Positions 39,988-48,924 of a stretch of 50,738 nt of DNA are shown piece by piece (the first letter of the stretch is position 1; every line of letters begins with the position of its first letter). The DNA comes from Pseudomonadota bacterium (GTDB lineage: Bacteria > Pseudomonadota > Gammaproteobacteria > Berkiellales > Berkiellaceae): assembly GCA_018241965.1 (NCBI GenBank), contig JAFECS010000019.1:18927-69664 (forward strand), given 5' to 3'. A program made the translations under genes and the position numbers. The notes beneath the pieces are model-generated. The model was not told the origin of the DNA and did no database searches. It was given only the letters and a program-made list of their open reading frames with translations.

Positions 39988-42210
39988 ATGAGCTTTGATG
40001 AAAAGTTTAAAAGTGAATGCGTTACTGCGTTAGAGCAATTCAGAGATGCTTATAAGGGGAAAAAACCTTTACAATGGCAAATCCTCAATCATTTTATTGA
40101 CGAAAAAATGTCATCAAACCCCCAAAAAATGATCGCCGCTCTCAAAGAACTTTCTGAACATCCTTTATTAAAAGATAATAACGCACTCATGCAGACGCTT
40201 AAGCATTTCATAGAAAGAATAAACGATTTGCAATTGGTTCAAGCTGTGACACAGGAAGTTGATACTGCCATAACCAAAGCACAAGAAATAAGCAAACCAA
40301 AACCTGTTGAAGCTTCTAGCAAAACTCCTGATCCGGCCATAAAAGGTGAGTTTGGAAAATATAAGAATGTTGCTGTTAAAGGTCTATCGCCTAGCACAAC
40401 TGATAAATCTGATGATGATAAAGTTAGGGAAATTCTTGGTGATGTCGGTTATATAGTTTTACACAAAAATACGAAAGATCCAGAAAGTTTTGATGCAAGA
40501 AATGCATTCAAGAAGTTTATGGAAGAGCATCTCAAAAGAATTGATAGCGTAAAAGAGGAGCAATTATACGATGATGCAACTTATTTAAAGGAGTTCTTTT
40601 CACCAGAAGATTTAAAAGTAAAAGGAAAAGAGAAAGAGCTTGAACAATATCAAAACGATGCCATCGCCATGTATAAAGCTGCAATTAAAGAAGAAAGAAA
40701 TTCTAAAGCTTTTAAAAATGCTGTATTTTTAGATTCATGTGAATTTGTTCCCGGAAAGACACTTGAAGAAAGACATTGTTTACATATCGGTGGCCCCTCG
40801 GGTGGTGGAAAATCTCATGCTAAAGATGAAGTAATTAAAATGCTTATGAATGAACAAGAAGGTACACCGCGAGAAGGTGAAGGCAATTTCTTTGTCTCCA
40901 TTGATGGTGAAAAAGATAGAGATAGATCACAAGTTCGAAATATGTTATTGAGCGCTATGTTTATGAAAGGCTATAAGGGTGGTGAGGATCTACAAGAATT
41001 ATCTAAAACAGCTGTTAAAAAAGATGTAAGAGATGCTGTTATTGCCTCAACACAAAATCTAAATTTGGTGACACCAGACACCTTTACAGATCCTTCTAAA
41101 AAGTATGGCCTTTCTTTATTTAGAGTATTATCCAGCAAAGGTTTTAAACAGATATTTGTTAATGTAAAAGCCAATCAGGAGCAAACAAAAGTTTCAGGCA
41201 ATCGAAGAGCTTGGTATGACAAATTCTTACCTCGTGTAACATCGGTCGATATGGATATGGGTAAAAAACCTCAATCAAAAACCTATGAAGCTCATTTATT
41301 TAGCACTGGTGTGAAATCTTCCATAGCAGCGCTTAATGTATTTAAATTATTTAATTTTGGTAGGACGTTCGAAATTAATAACGATGTACAATATTATAAA
41401 ATAGACCCAAAATCACCTAATGGATACACCCTTTGCACAGGTGAAAATTATAGTGGAAAAGTAATTGTCACCACAGCGCGTGTCTTTGCGGATTGGGAAA
41501 ATTATAACAAAAACATAATTCAGAATATCTTACCCCAACAAGTTGAAAAATTAAAAGAACAATTGGGCTCAGATCCTAAAGCTATTGCTATTTTAGATAA
41601 ATATTTAGCTAATATTAAAAATGCACCTCACCTACGCGATCAGGAAGTTTTGTTCACTATGCTTAAAGCCCAATTACCGGCCTTAGCTGACAAGTTGGAT
41701 AAACTTCCAAAACCAATAACGGACTATGATAAATGGAAAAATAAAATTACTATCACCAATAAAGATATCCCTGATGAATTTAAAAAACACGCCGGTCTAA
41801 GGGATAATCAATCTATAGAAATGCCGAATCAATATTTCCAGCAATGGTTAATTAGTGATCCAAAAATGGATTTGAAATTATGGATGAAAGAAATGGATAA
41901 AAAATTTGGGACGCAAATTAAAGAAACTAGCTCAATTGAAAAGAAAGAAGAAAAAGAAAACAAGAGCAAACTCCGTAGCCAATCAGCGCCCACTCAAAGT
42001 ACAAGACCTGAACCTATCAGCACTCCACCTCCTGTTGTTCAACCAACATCAAGCTCAGCACCATTGCATTTTATGTATCATCAAAATACTGATGAAAGTC
42101 TAAGAGAGCACGCAAGAACACATGGTATGCCTGCCCTTCCACCTACCCCTGTTGAAGAAAAATCCCAACCACCGCTTGAACGCACAAGAAGTAAAAGTTC
42201 TCCTAGATAG
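39988..42210 (+). CDS. P-loop protein 2 of a paralogous pair
   Basis: The 740-residue protein is collinear with the first over the core: KEERNSKAFKNAVFLDS, then P-loop GGPSGGGKS (268-276), IDGEKDRDRSQVRNMLLSAM, KGYKGGEDLQELSKTAVKK and FVNVKANQEQTKVSGNRRA. The Asp-Gly and D-x-D-R-S-Q-V-R part after the P-loop could hold the catalytic and substrate residues of a zeta-toxin-like kinase. The N-terminal 240 residues differ from those of paralogue 1. The last 80 residues are Pro/Ser/Thr-rich and basic, possibly a secretion or binding tail. It follows a 138-bp gap and may have its own promoter. Confidence 0.65.
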   Translation: MSFDEKFKSECVTALEQFRDAYKGKKPLQWQILNHFIDEKMSSNPQKMIAALKELSEHPLLKDNNALMQTLKHFIERINDLQLVQAVTQEVDTAITKAQEISKPKPVEASSKTPDPAIKGEFGKYKNVAVKGLSPSTTDKSDDDKVREILGDVGYIVLHKNTKDPESFDARNAFKKFMEEHLKRIDSVKEEQLYDDATYLKEFFSPEDLKVKGKEKELEQYQNDAIAMYKAAIKEERNSKAFKNAVFLDSCEFVPGKTLEERHCLHIGGPSGGGKSHAKDEVIKMLMNEQEGTPREGEGNFFVSIDGEKDRDRSQVRNMLLSAMFMKGYKGGEDLQELSKTAVKKDVRDAVIASTQNLNLVTPDTFTDPSKKYGLSLFRVLSSKGFKQIFVNVKANQEQTKVSGNRRAWYDKFLPRVTSVDMDMGKKPQSKTYEAHLFSTGVKSSIAALNVFKLFNFGRTFEINNDVQYYKIDPKSPNGYTLCTGENYSGKVIVTTARVFADWENYNKNIIQNILPQQVEKLKEQLGSDPKAIAILDKYLANIKNAPHLRDQEVLFTMLKAQLPALADKLDKLPKPITDYDKWKNKITITNKDIPDEFKKHAGLRDNQSIEMPNQYFQQWLISDPKMDLKLWMKEMDKKFGTQIKETSSIEKKEEKENKSKLRSQSAPTQSTRPEPISTPPPVVQPTSSSAPLHFMYHQNTDESLREHARTHGMPALPPTPVEEKSQPPLERTRSKSSPR

Positions 42211-42341
42211 TTATGCTGTAATTATTTTTAGAACACACCCCTCATTTATTGACTATGATTAAAATAGATAGATGGTGATAAGTCACCTTCTTTAAGCAAA
42301 ATGCATGAATAACGGCCTTTATGTATTTTAAGGAGGCAATT

Positions 42342-43886
42342 ATGGTAGGTGAGAATTTTGCTGTTAAAATTTATACCTGTGCATTGCAGTATGATTATCA
42401 AACACCTTGGAAAGCCCCGACTATCTCACGCTGGACAGGTTCTGGATTTGTAATCGATGGTAAACGAATAATCACCAATGCCCATGTTGCCGGTGGCGCT
42501 GTTTTCCTTGAAGTGCAACTTGCTAATGATTCTGTGAAATATCCAGCTACTTTAAAAGCCGTCAGTCATGAATGTGATCTCGCCGAATTAACAGTAGATA
42601 ATGAAGAATTTTGGCAGAAAACAGCTGCCTTACCCATTGGTGAAACACCACAACGAAAACAAAAAGTCGAAGTGCATGGTTTTCCGATTGGTGGTGAAGG
42701 CTATTGTATTACTGATGGTATCGTTTCTCGTCTAGAAAATGATATGTATGTACATGGCGAGCAAATTCTACTCTCCACCCAAGTAAGTGCCCCTATTAAC
42801 CCAGGTAATAGTGGTGGTGCTGTCCTTAGTGAAGGCAAAGTCGTTGGCGTGGTACATCAAGGTATTAATCGTAGCCAAAGCATAGGTTATATGATCCCAG
42901 CCAGCGTATTAAAACACTTTATAGAGCAAGTCAGAACCAACAATATGGGTTTTCCTACCTTAGGCATAGAGTGCCAAAATATGGAAAATCCCTTTTTAAG
43001 AGAACAATATCAAATGGATAAAACACAAACCGGCATTTTGGTGCGTGATATCCCAGACCTATCTTGCGTTAAAGGTAAATTGCAAGAAGGTGATGTTATT
43101 TTAAAAATTAACGGCATCCAGATTTGGAATGATGGCACTGTTCACTTGGATCCTATGAAACACATTGATTATAGATATCTTATCAATAACAGCTTGCTAG
43201 GCAGTGAAGTTGAGTTTGAAATATTAAGAGACGGCAAAAAATTGGTTGAAAAAGCCACATTAACCAATTCACTAGGCTCAATGCAAGTGATTGCACCATT
43301 ATCTTTTGGTAAACCACCTACTTATTTTATCATTGGTGGTGGCATTGTTGTACAACCGGTTTCTAAAAACTTTGTTAATGATACGCAAAAATCCTATGGA
43401 AACAAACAAAAAGGCAAGCCCCATGAGCAACTTGTGGCTATTAATACCATTTTAAAAAGTGAATATACCCAAGGCTATGATGATTTTAATGGCGAATTAA
43501 TTGCTAAAGTTAATGATAAAGAAATTATGCATATTAGAGATGTTATTGATGCCATTCAAAATAATCAGGGTAAATTTCATAAAATTCAAACCCAATCGGG
43601 TAAGATGATTGTCCTGCCCAGATTATCAACTAAATTGCGCCAAGATCTCCTTAAGGCTTATCAAATTAACTCCGATCGATCTAGTGATTTATCACAATAC
43701 GCTAAATCCGAACCACAACTTCCTGCTATCGCCTCTAGCAGTCAACCTATACTCTTTTCTAAAGCATCACAGAGAAAGCCACGCAAATATCGACACACAA
43801 AATCTGTGCATAATGTGGATCAACACCTTGTGGCAGAGTTAACAGATTCTTTAAGTAGAGTAAGGATCCAGGGCAAACATTTATAG
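42342..43886 (+). CDS. Deg/HtrA-type trypsin-like serine protease with PDZ, no signal peptide
   Basis: A 514-residue protein. The catalytic triad is H48 (ITNAHVAGG), D79 (HECDLAEL) and S157 (INPGNSGGAV). After the protease comes at least one PDZ domain (ILVRDIPDLSCVKGKLQEGD then VILKINGIQIW) and a second PDZ-like part to about 430. The tail is Ser/Lys-rich. DegP and DegS have signal peptides or anchors; this protein starts MVGENFAVKIYTC with none, like plant/protist Deg9-type and some Legionella cytosolic or translocated proteases. The ATG at 42342 follows a perfect AAGGAGG. It is 131 bp after the second P-loop gene on the same strand. Confidence 0.85.
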   Translation: MVGENFAVKIYTCALQYDYQTPWKAPTISRWTGSGFVIDGKRIITNAHVAGGAVFLEVQLANDSVKYPATLKAVSHECDLAELTVDNEEFWQKTAALPIGETPQRKQKVEVHGFPIGGEGYCITDGIVSRLENDMYVHGEQILLSTQVSAPINPGNSGGAVLSEGKVVGVVHQGINRSQSIGYMIPASVLKHFIEQVRTNNMGFPTLGIECQNMENPFLREQYQMDKTQTGILVRDIPDLSCVKGKLQEGDVILKINGIQIWNDGTVHLDPMKHIDYRYLINNSLLGSEVEFEILRDGKKLVEKATLTNSLGSMQVIAPLSFGKPPTYFIIGGGIVVQPVSKNFVNDTQKSYGNKQKGKPHEQLVAINTILKSEYTQGYDDFNGELIAKVNDKEIMHIRDVIDAIQNNQGKFHKIQTQSGKMIVLPRLSTKLRQDLLKAYQINSDRSSDLSQYAKSEPQLPAIASSSQPILFSKASQRKPRKYRHTKSVHNVDQHLVAELTDSLSRVRIQGKHL

Positions 43887-43993
43887 CTATTTATGCGGCA
43901 ATGCATAATATAATTAGTTGTTTTTTTAACTATGTGTATCCTTATTTCTTGTACGATGTGCGCAACTTTGATTAAATAGTGTTTAACTTACCT

Positions 43994-44794
43994 ATGAGTA
44001 ACACTATGTGCACCAAGATAACTCTTTCCACACTGATCTTATCCGCATTCGCTTCATCTGTTTGCCAGGCTGAGCCTGGATATTTCCTGTTGGGTGTTTC
44101 AGGCGGGTACGCAGCACGCAGCAGTAATGTGAGCGCGACTGTTACTTACACAAATCCTGCGGCCCAATTTGCAACGATCCCTCCTTCAAATGTTATTGAA
44201 GATTACGATGATAATGGTCCTACCTATGGTGTATTTGCCGGGTATCAAGCACGTTGCGAGAATTGGTTATTAGGTGGTGAGCTAAGTGTTGATTTTGAAA
44301 AAATTGATGAACTGCATCCCTTTGCATTTTCAGATGTAGGCGCAGCTAATGGCACTAACGGCTTAGGATGGAATGGTAGCTTTAAATATAAAAGAGATTA
44401 TTCCATCGGTTTTAGTCTTCGCATGGGTTATGAGTTTGAATCCTTGATGCTTTTTGTTCCTCCCGTTTATCTGCCCTACTTACGGGCGGGCGTTGAAATG
44501 AGCAAAGACACCCTTGAAGCTACCTATCAGGGTAACAACGTGGTTTACCCGTTTAGCACCTCGAGCACCTATAGAAAATGGCCCTATCGCTTTTTTGCAG
44601 GAGCAGGTTGTGAATTCCCTATTTTAAATCCACATGCTTCCATTCGGTTTGAATATCTTTACCATAGCTCAGGACAAACAGTAGAAACGCAAAGTAGCAT
44701 TATAGACAACGGTATCGTCAATCCCACTTTTAACACAGCCATGGATCCGATCATTCAGTCGGTCAAAATTGCTTTAGTGTGGAATTTGAATTAA
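43994..44794 (+). CDS. Outer-membrane beta-barrel protein
   Basis: The product has a signal peptide (ITLSTLILSAFASSVCQA, cut before EPGYF) and then alternating aromatic/polar strands such as YFLLGVSGGYAARSS, YGVFAGYQARCENWLLGGEL and YSIGFSLRMGYEF. The final strand ends in a hydrophobic residue run (IQSVKIALVWNLN). The size of about 240 mature residues suits an 8-stranded OmpA/OmpX-like or opacity-type barrel as seen in Legionella and Coxiella. The first ATG of the frame (43994) or the one at 44006 could start; neither has a good Shine-Dalgarno. It ends 4 bp from the convergent gspD stop. Confidence 0.8.
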   Translation: MSNTMCTKITLSTLILSAFASSVCQAEPGYFLLGVSGGYAARSSNVSATVTYTNPAAQFATIPPSNVIEDYDDNGPTYGVFAGYQARCENWLLGGELSVDFEKIDELHPFAFSDVGAANGTNGLGWNGSFKYKRDYSIGFSLRMGYEFESLMLFVPPVYLPYLRAGVEMSKDTLEATYQGNNVVYPFSTSSTYRKWPYRFFAGAGCEFPILNPHASIRFEYLYHSSGQTVETQSSIIDNGIVNPTFNTAMDPIIQSVKIALVWNLN

Positions 44795-44798
44795 CGCC

Positions 44799-46949
44799 CT
44801 AAAATGGCGGCGGTAATATTACTTCGTCGTGTAAATTTACACTCTTATGTTTACGTGGCTCTGCATAATAATCACTCTCACTTAAGGGAGGAGGCGTTAT
44901 AGGTTCATCAATGAAATATTGATCTAACACATCATACGATTCTAATTGGGCTCGACGTGTTTGTTCGTACTTCTTAGTGCTCACACGAACGCCATCATCA
45001 TTATCATAGATAATTTTTGGTCTTAAAAACACCATTAAATTTCTTTTCACTAATTGTTTACTTTCACTCTTAAAAAGATTCCCTATCCAAGGAATTCTTC
45101 CTAAGAAGGGGACCTGAGATTTTGATTCTTGCCAAGTATCTTGAATGAGTCCACCCAACACTAAAATCTTACCTTCATTGACCAACACATTAGTAATAAT
45201 TGTTCTCTCGTTGGTCGTAGGGTTGCCACCAGTTCCTGCGTTTGCGCTATTAGGTACAATGTTTGATAAAATATTTTCAATTTGTAATTTGATTTCACCA
45301 GTATTAATGATTTGAGGCTTAATCGTAAGTGACAATCCAACTTCTTCCCTATCAAATGAGGTAAACGGATTGCCTCCGGTGTTTTGGTTGTTGGTTTGAC
45401 CAACAGCAAAAGGAACTTTCTGCCCTACCTTTATAAGCGCAGTCTGATTATCTAAAGTCACCAAAGTAGGCGTAGAAAGAATATTAGCAGAGGTATCGGA
45501 TGCCAAAGCACGAATTAAAGCACGCAGATTGCCATGGCGGAAAATACCTACAGTAATACCTGAAGCCAATTGCTCTACTGCCCCACCGGCAAATCCTCCT
45601 ACAATCCCACCTGATGTGCCATTTATGTTTGGTTGAGTATCAAAAAAGCGCGTACCAAATTTGATAGAAGCATTAGGTGAAACATCCCATTCCACGCCGT
45701 AATCTTCTAAGCGATCTAATTGTACTTCGGCAATAACCACTTCGATAATGACTTGAGGTCTGCGAATATCAAGTTTAGCGACTATTGTTTTAATAGCTTG
45801 CATGATAACAGGGGGGGCTTTCACAATGATAGAATTGGTAGTTTCTTCCCATTGCACAAAACGATTAATAATACCGCTTTTTGGCCTATTTTCGTTCTCG
45901 GTAAACAGCGTTCCTTGCGCACCGCCAGTATCGGCATTGTCTTTTAATGCTTTCAAATGATTTGGGAATGAAGGGGCTGCTGCAGGTTGAGAAATTGTTG
46001 CCGTTGCAAGAGCTTGAGATTCATTAGATTGTTTACCTTCTGCTCTTATCGCTTCCTCTTTATTGGCATGCAATGCTTCTTCCAAAAAAGCTGCCACTAT
46101 TGGTGCAATATTACTGGCTTGTACATATTTAAGATAAATTACTTCAGAATTAGCGCCATTTTCAATAGGTTCATCGAGTTTTCTGATAACACCATTGATG
46201 TAAGCACGCATTTCTTTAGTGCCACCTGAAATAACTAGACTGTTGGTTCTTTCATCTGGCACCACATTTATCGAAAGTCCACGTTGCACTCCCGATTTAT
46301 CTTTTAATAAAGAGGTGATGGTTGTTGCAAGCTCTGTCGCTGCAGCATGCTTAACTGATACGACATCTACAGATTGGTTTAAGGGGCTATCAACTTGAGC
46401 AATAATTTTTTCAACTTTAGATACATTACTATCTGTATCTGCAATGATTAGGTGATTAGTTGTATTTAAAGCAACAATATGACTCGTTCTTGGCACCATT
46501 TCTCTGATCACGGCTACCATATCATTAGGTTGGATATATTTGAGTGAAATTACCTTAACAATTTGTTGGTCATTGTTACCATTGGCGCGCGTTACCACAC
46601 TACCATTGTCGTTATTAGCGGAATCTTGAGGGATAATTTTAACAACATTATTAGATTCAATAGCCTTAAAACCATGCACCCGTAAGACGGAAAGAAATAC
46701 TTGATATACCTCTGCGGGTGAAAGCGGTTGCTGCGAGATAATAGTTACTTTACCTTGAACTCGCGGATCGATAATAAAGTTCTTCTTGGTTTCTTCGGCA
46801 ACTCTCTTCGTAACTATTTCAATATCCGCATTATCAAAATTCCATAATTCCTTTGTTTTTTCAACCGCGTATAAAGGAAACGCTAATACAAAAAAAAGCG
46901 CTAATGCGTAGGAGAAAGATTTTATAATTTGCATTTTAGCTAGTCGCAT
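44799..46949 (-). CDS. gspD: Type II secretion system secretin GspD
   Basis: The 716-residue protein has a signal peptide (SFSYALALFFVLAFPLYA), then N0 (ELWNFDNADIEIVTKRVAEE), three N domains (for example VVSVKHAAATELATTITSLL and EVIYLKYVQASNIAPIVAAF), and a C-terminal secretin barrel with VPFLGRIPWIGNLFKS and LVLGGLIQDTW. It forms the outer-membrane channel for folded exoproteins. The length is normal. The ATG at 46949 follows AAAAGGTTGATA and opens directly into the signal peptide; the frame is open 25 codons upstream. It lies downstream of the SPOR lipoprotein gene on the same strand and divergent from gspC-E-F. No pilotin gene is adjacent unless the lipoprotein serves that role. Confidence 0.97.
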   Translation of the reverse strand: MRLAKMQIIKSFSYALALFFVLAFPLYAVEKTKELWNFDNADIEIVTKRVAEETKKNFIIDPRVQGKVTIISQQPLSPAEVYQVFLSVLRVHGFKAIESNNVVKIIPQDSANNDNGSVVTRANGNNDQQIVKVISLKYIQPNDMVAVIREMVPRTSHIVALNTTNHLIIADTDSNVSKVEKIIAQVDSPLNQSVDVVSVKHAAATELATTITSLLKDKSGVQRGLSINVVPDERTNSLVISGGTKEMRAYINGVIRKLDEPIENGANSEVIYLKYVQASNIAPIVAAFLEEALHANKEEAIRAEGKQSNESQALATATISQPAAAPSFPNHLKALKDNADTGGAQGTLFTENENRPKSGIINRFVQWEETTNSIIVKAPPVIMQAIKTIVAKLDIRRPQVIIEVVIAEVQLDRLEDYGVEWDVSPNASIKFGTRFFDTQPNINGTSGGIVGGFAGGAVEQLASGITVGIFRHGNLRALIRALASDTSANILSTPTLVTLDNQTALIKVGQKVPFAVGQTNNQNTGGNPFTSFDREEVGLSLTIKPQIINTGEIKLQIENILSNIVPNSANAGTGGNPTTNERTIITNVLVNEGKILVLGGLIQDTWQESKSQVPFLGRIPWIGNLFKSESKQLVKRNLMVFLRPKIIYDNDDGVRVSTKKYEQTRRAQLESYDVLDQYFIDEPITPPPLSESDYYAEPRKHKSVNLHDEVILPPPF

Positions 46950-47036
46950 TATCAACCTTTTCACGCCGTGAAAGATGAGGGTATAAGCTATTTTAAGCAA
47001 AGACGAGAATTCATAAACCGTCAATAATTTGACTTT

Positions 47037-48041
47037 CTAACTATTAAATGGGTGCCTAATTTGCAGAAATGACAATGAGGTGAAATCATTAAAGAGCGAA
47101 AACTCCTTTTGTTTATTTTCCAATTTAGGGGAATTCTCTTGATGCGCAATGGCTTTTTCATTGATGTCATTATAATTTTTTCGAACAATAATATCGGTGA
47201 ATTTATAATTCACCTTTAAATTATCAACACAGATCTGAAGCTTTTCTTTGTCCTTAAAGGGGCCAATATACACTGCAATTAAATCTTTCCCTTTAATATT
47301 AAATTTACGTGTAAAAACAGGAAATTCTTTTCTTTGTAACTTTGCAACGAAGGCGGTGCCATAGGAATTATTTCCAAAAGTGCCTACTTGCACAATCCAA
47401 CCCATATCGACTTTACTTGGCGCAGTCTCTGGCAATACAGGTTTTTCAATACTGGTTGTTTGATCTTTAGCCATATTATCAGACAAAGGTTTTGGTGGCT
47501 CTTGAATTTCAATAGATTTGCTTTGAATTATCAGAGAATTTTGTTCTTGGGGTTCTGCTATTGTCGTTACCCCAGCATTATCCTCATTAACCACATGTTG
47601 TCCATCAACGATTAGTTTTTCTTTTGAAACTATCACTTTTGCTTGTGTTTCATCTATTTCTTCAAGCTTAGAGGTGGGCTTAATGATTTTAGGTTGTGCA
47701 TTCTCAGAAACTAAAGGGAGTTGTGAATAGGTTAATTTTTCAAGTGCCATAATCGCAGGTGGATAACCATCAAGTGCTGATTCCTTAATCCAAGCAACCC
47801 CTAAAGATTTGTTAACCGGTGCGCCAATGCCATAAAAATACATATAACCCAAAGTATATTTGGCTTTAGGATCATTCTGGTACGCCATGGCTTCTGTTAA
47901 ACGAAATGAGCGAGCAAAGTTACCACTGTAATAGCTTTCCCTAGCCTCATGTTTTGTCAGGCTACGGTTAATCTCTTGCATACAGCCGCTGTTGAATACA
48001 GTGCTAAGGATTAATAATAAGCAAAGTTTTGTTTTTGACAT
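47037..48041 (-). CDS. Sel1-repeat and SPOR-domain lipoprotein
   Basis: The 334-residue protein begins with a lipoprotein-type signal peptide ending NSGC (C20 would be lipidated; the box is imperfect). Residues 30-110 contain one or two Sel1-like repeats (AKYTLGYMYFYGIGAPVNKS), the middle is a low-complexity linker, and residues 215-295 form a SPOR domain (GWIVQVGTFGNNSYGTAFVA, FTRKFNIKGKDLIAVYIGPF). SPOR domains bind glycan strands lacking stem peptides. It is encoded just upstream of gspD and probably cotranscribed, suggesting that it helps place or pass the secretin through the peptidoglycan; this is inference. The longest gspD frame would leave only 12 bp between them. Confidence 0.8.
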   Translation of the reverse strand: MSKTKLCLLLILSTVFNSGCMQEINRSLTKHEARESYYSGNFARSFRLTEAMAYQNDPKAKYTLGYMYFYGIGAPVNKSLGVAWIKESALDGYPPAIMALEKLTYSQLPLVSENAQPKIIKPTSKLEEIDETQAKVIVSKEKLIVDGQHVVNEDNAGVTTIAEPQEQNSLIIQSKSIEIQEPPKPLSDNMAKDQTTSIEKPVLPETAPSKVDMGWIVQVGTFGNNSYGTAFVAKLQRKEFPVFTRKFNIKGKDLIAVYIGPFKDKEKLQICVDNLKVNYKFTDIIVRKNYNDINEKAIAHQENSPKLENKQKEFSLFNDFTSLSFLQIRHPFNS

Positions 48042-48237
48042 GGCTTTAATCTGTTATTTTGTCCTAGGTCAATCTTATATCCCATTGAATTATCACTATT
48101 TTTTTATTTTCATTTTATTTCTGTAAGTCCATGCAAGCTAATTTAATAAATATCTATATTCCAGAGCATTCATTAAGTTAACATATTACATGGCATCTAC
48201 ATTTCCTTGGTTATAATAGAGAGTATAAGTTAAAAAG
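48042..48237. promoter_or_regulatory. Divergent promoter region for lipoprotein-gspD and gspC-E-F
   Basis: The 196-bp gap between the two start codons contains TATAAT at 48212-48217, 20 bp before the gspC ATG and the best -10 candidate for the gspC operon; the -35 is weak. The side toward the lipoprotein gene is very AT-rich with no single clear box. Confidence 0.45.
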
Positions 48238-48924
48238 ATGAACATGCACGAAAAATTAATGAATATATTAACAGTTCATAGAAATTATTTTAAAATCGGC
48301 CTTTTCGTTGGAGGCTATCTTCTCGCCTTTTCATGTATTCTTGGACTGTACGCTATCTTTTATAACGCCGGATCTGACACACAAAATAACGAACCACAAA
48401 GTGTAGTTTCAAAAAAAGACGTGGATTATAAAATAATTGCACCAATGCACTTATTTGGTTTTAATGAGGATTCGCGTTTACGCAAAATATCAAACGATAA
48501 CATTAAGCTTGTTGGCATTATATATAAAGATAACGCAAGCAAAGCTATAATGCTTATCAATGCTAAAGAACAAATTTTTAACCTTGGTGATAAAGTAGAA
48601 AACGTTTATACGATCCAAAAAATTGAACCTTCACGTGTGATTGTCGCCACCCAAGATGGGTTTGAAGAAATTGGTTTATTCGAAGCTTTAAATCAGGGTA
48701 AAGCACTTAAAAATGATAATGCTAATATTAATAATCCACCTGAATTTGATAGCGGCGCAATTGATGAACAAGTAGCAGCGCAAGCCGAAGCTGCAGCCCA
48801 GGAACAACAAGCTGAAAACCAAGCCCAAATACAAAGTCAAATTCAAAACAACATCATACCTGAACAAGCTTTCAAGTCTCTTGAAATGAAAAGAGGTTTT
48901 CGTGGGAATAATGGCAGATTTTAA
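48238..48924 (+). CDS. gspC: Type II secretion system protein GspC
   Basis: A 228-residue inner-membrane protein with one N-terminal helix (IGLFVGGYLLAFSCILGLYA) and a periplasmic homology region (about 85-150: IKLVGIIYKDNASKAIMLIN, FNLGDKVENVYTIQKIEPSR), the part that contacts GspD. Instead of the PDZ domain of many GspC proteins, the C-terminus is a Gln/Ala-rich coiled-coil-like tail (EAAAQEQQAENQAQIQSQIQ), as in Legionella-type or Xps-like short forms. It overlaps gspE by 14 bp, which supports translational coupling. Confidence 0.88.
   Translation: MNMHEKLMNILTVHRNYFKIGLFVGGYLLAFSCILGLYAIFYNAGSDTQNNEPQSVVSKKDVDYKIIAPMHLFGFNEDSRLRKISNDNIKLVGIIYKDNASKAIMLINAKEQIFNLGDKVENVYTIQKIEPSRVIVATQDGFEEIGLFEALNQGKALKNDNANINNPPEFDSGAIDEQVAAQAEAAAQEQQAENQAQIQSQIQNNIIPEQAFKSLEMKRGFRGNNGRF

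Noticed and set aside
37172..42210. P-loop pair as a classical epsilon-zeta toxin-antitoxin module
   Set aside because: The proteins are far larger than zeta toxins and occur as two paralogues; the gene between shows no antitoxin features that I can recognise.
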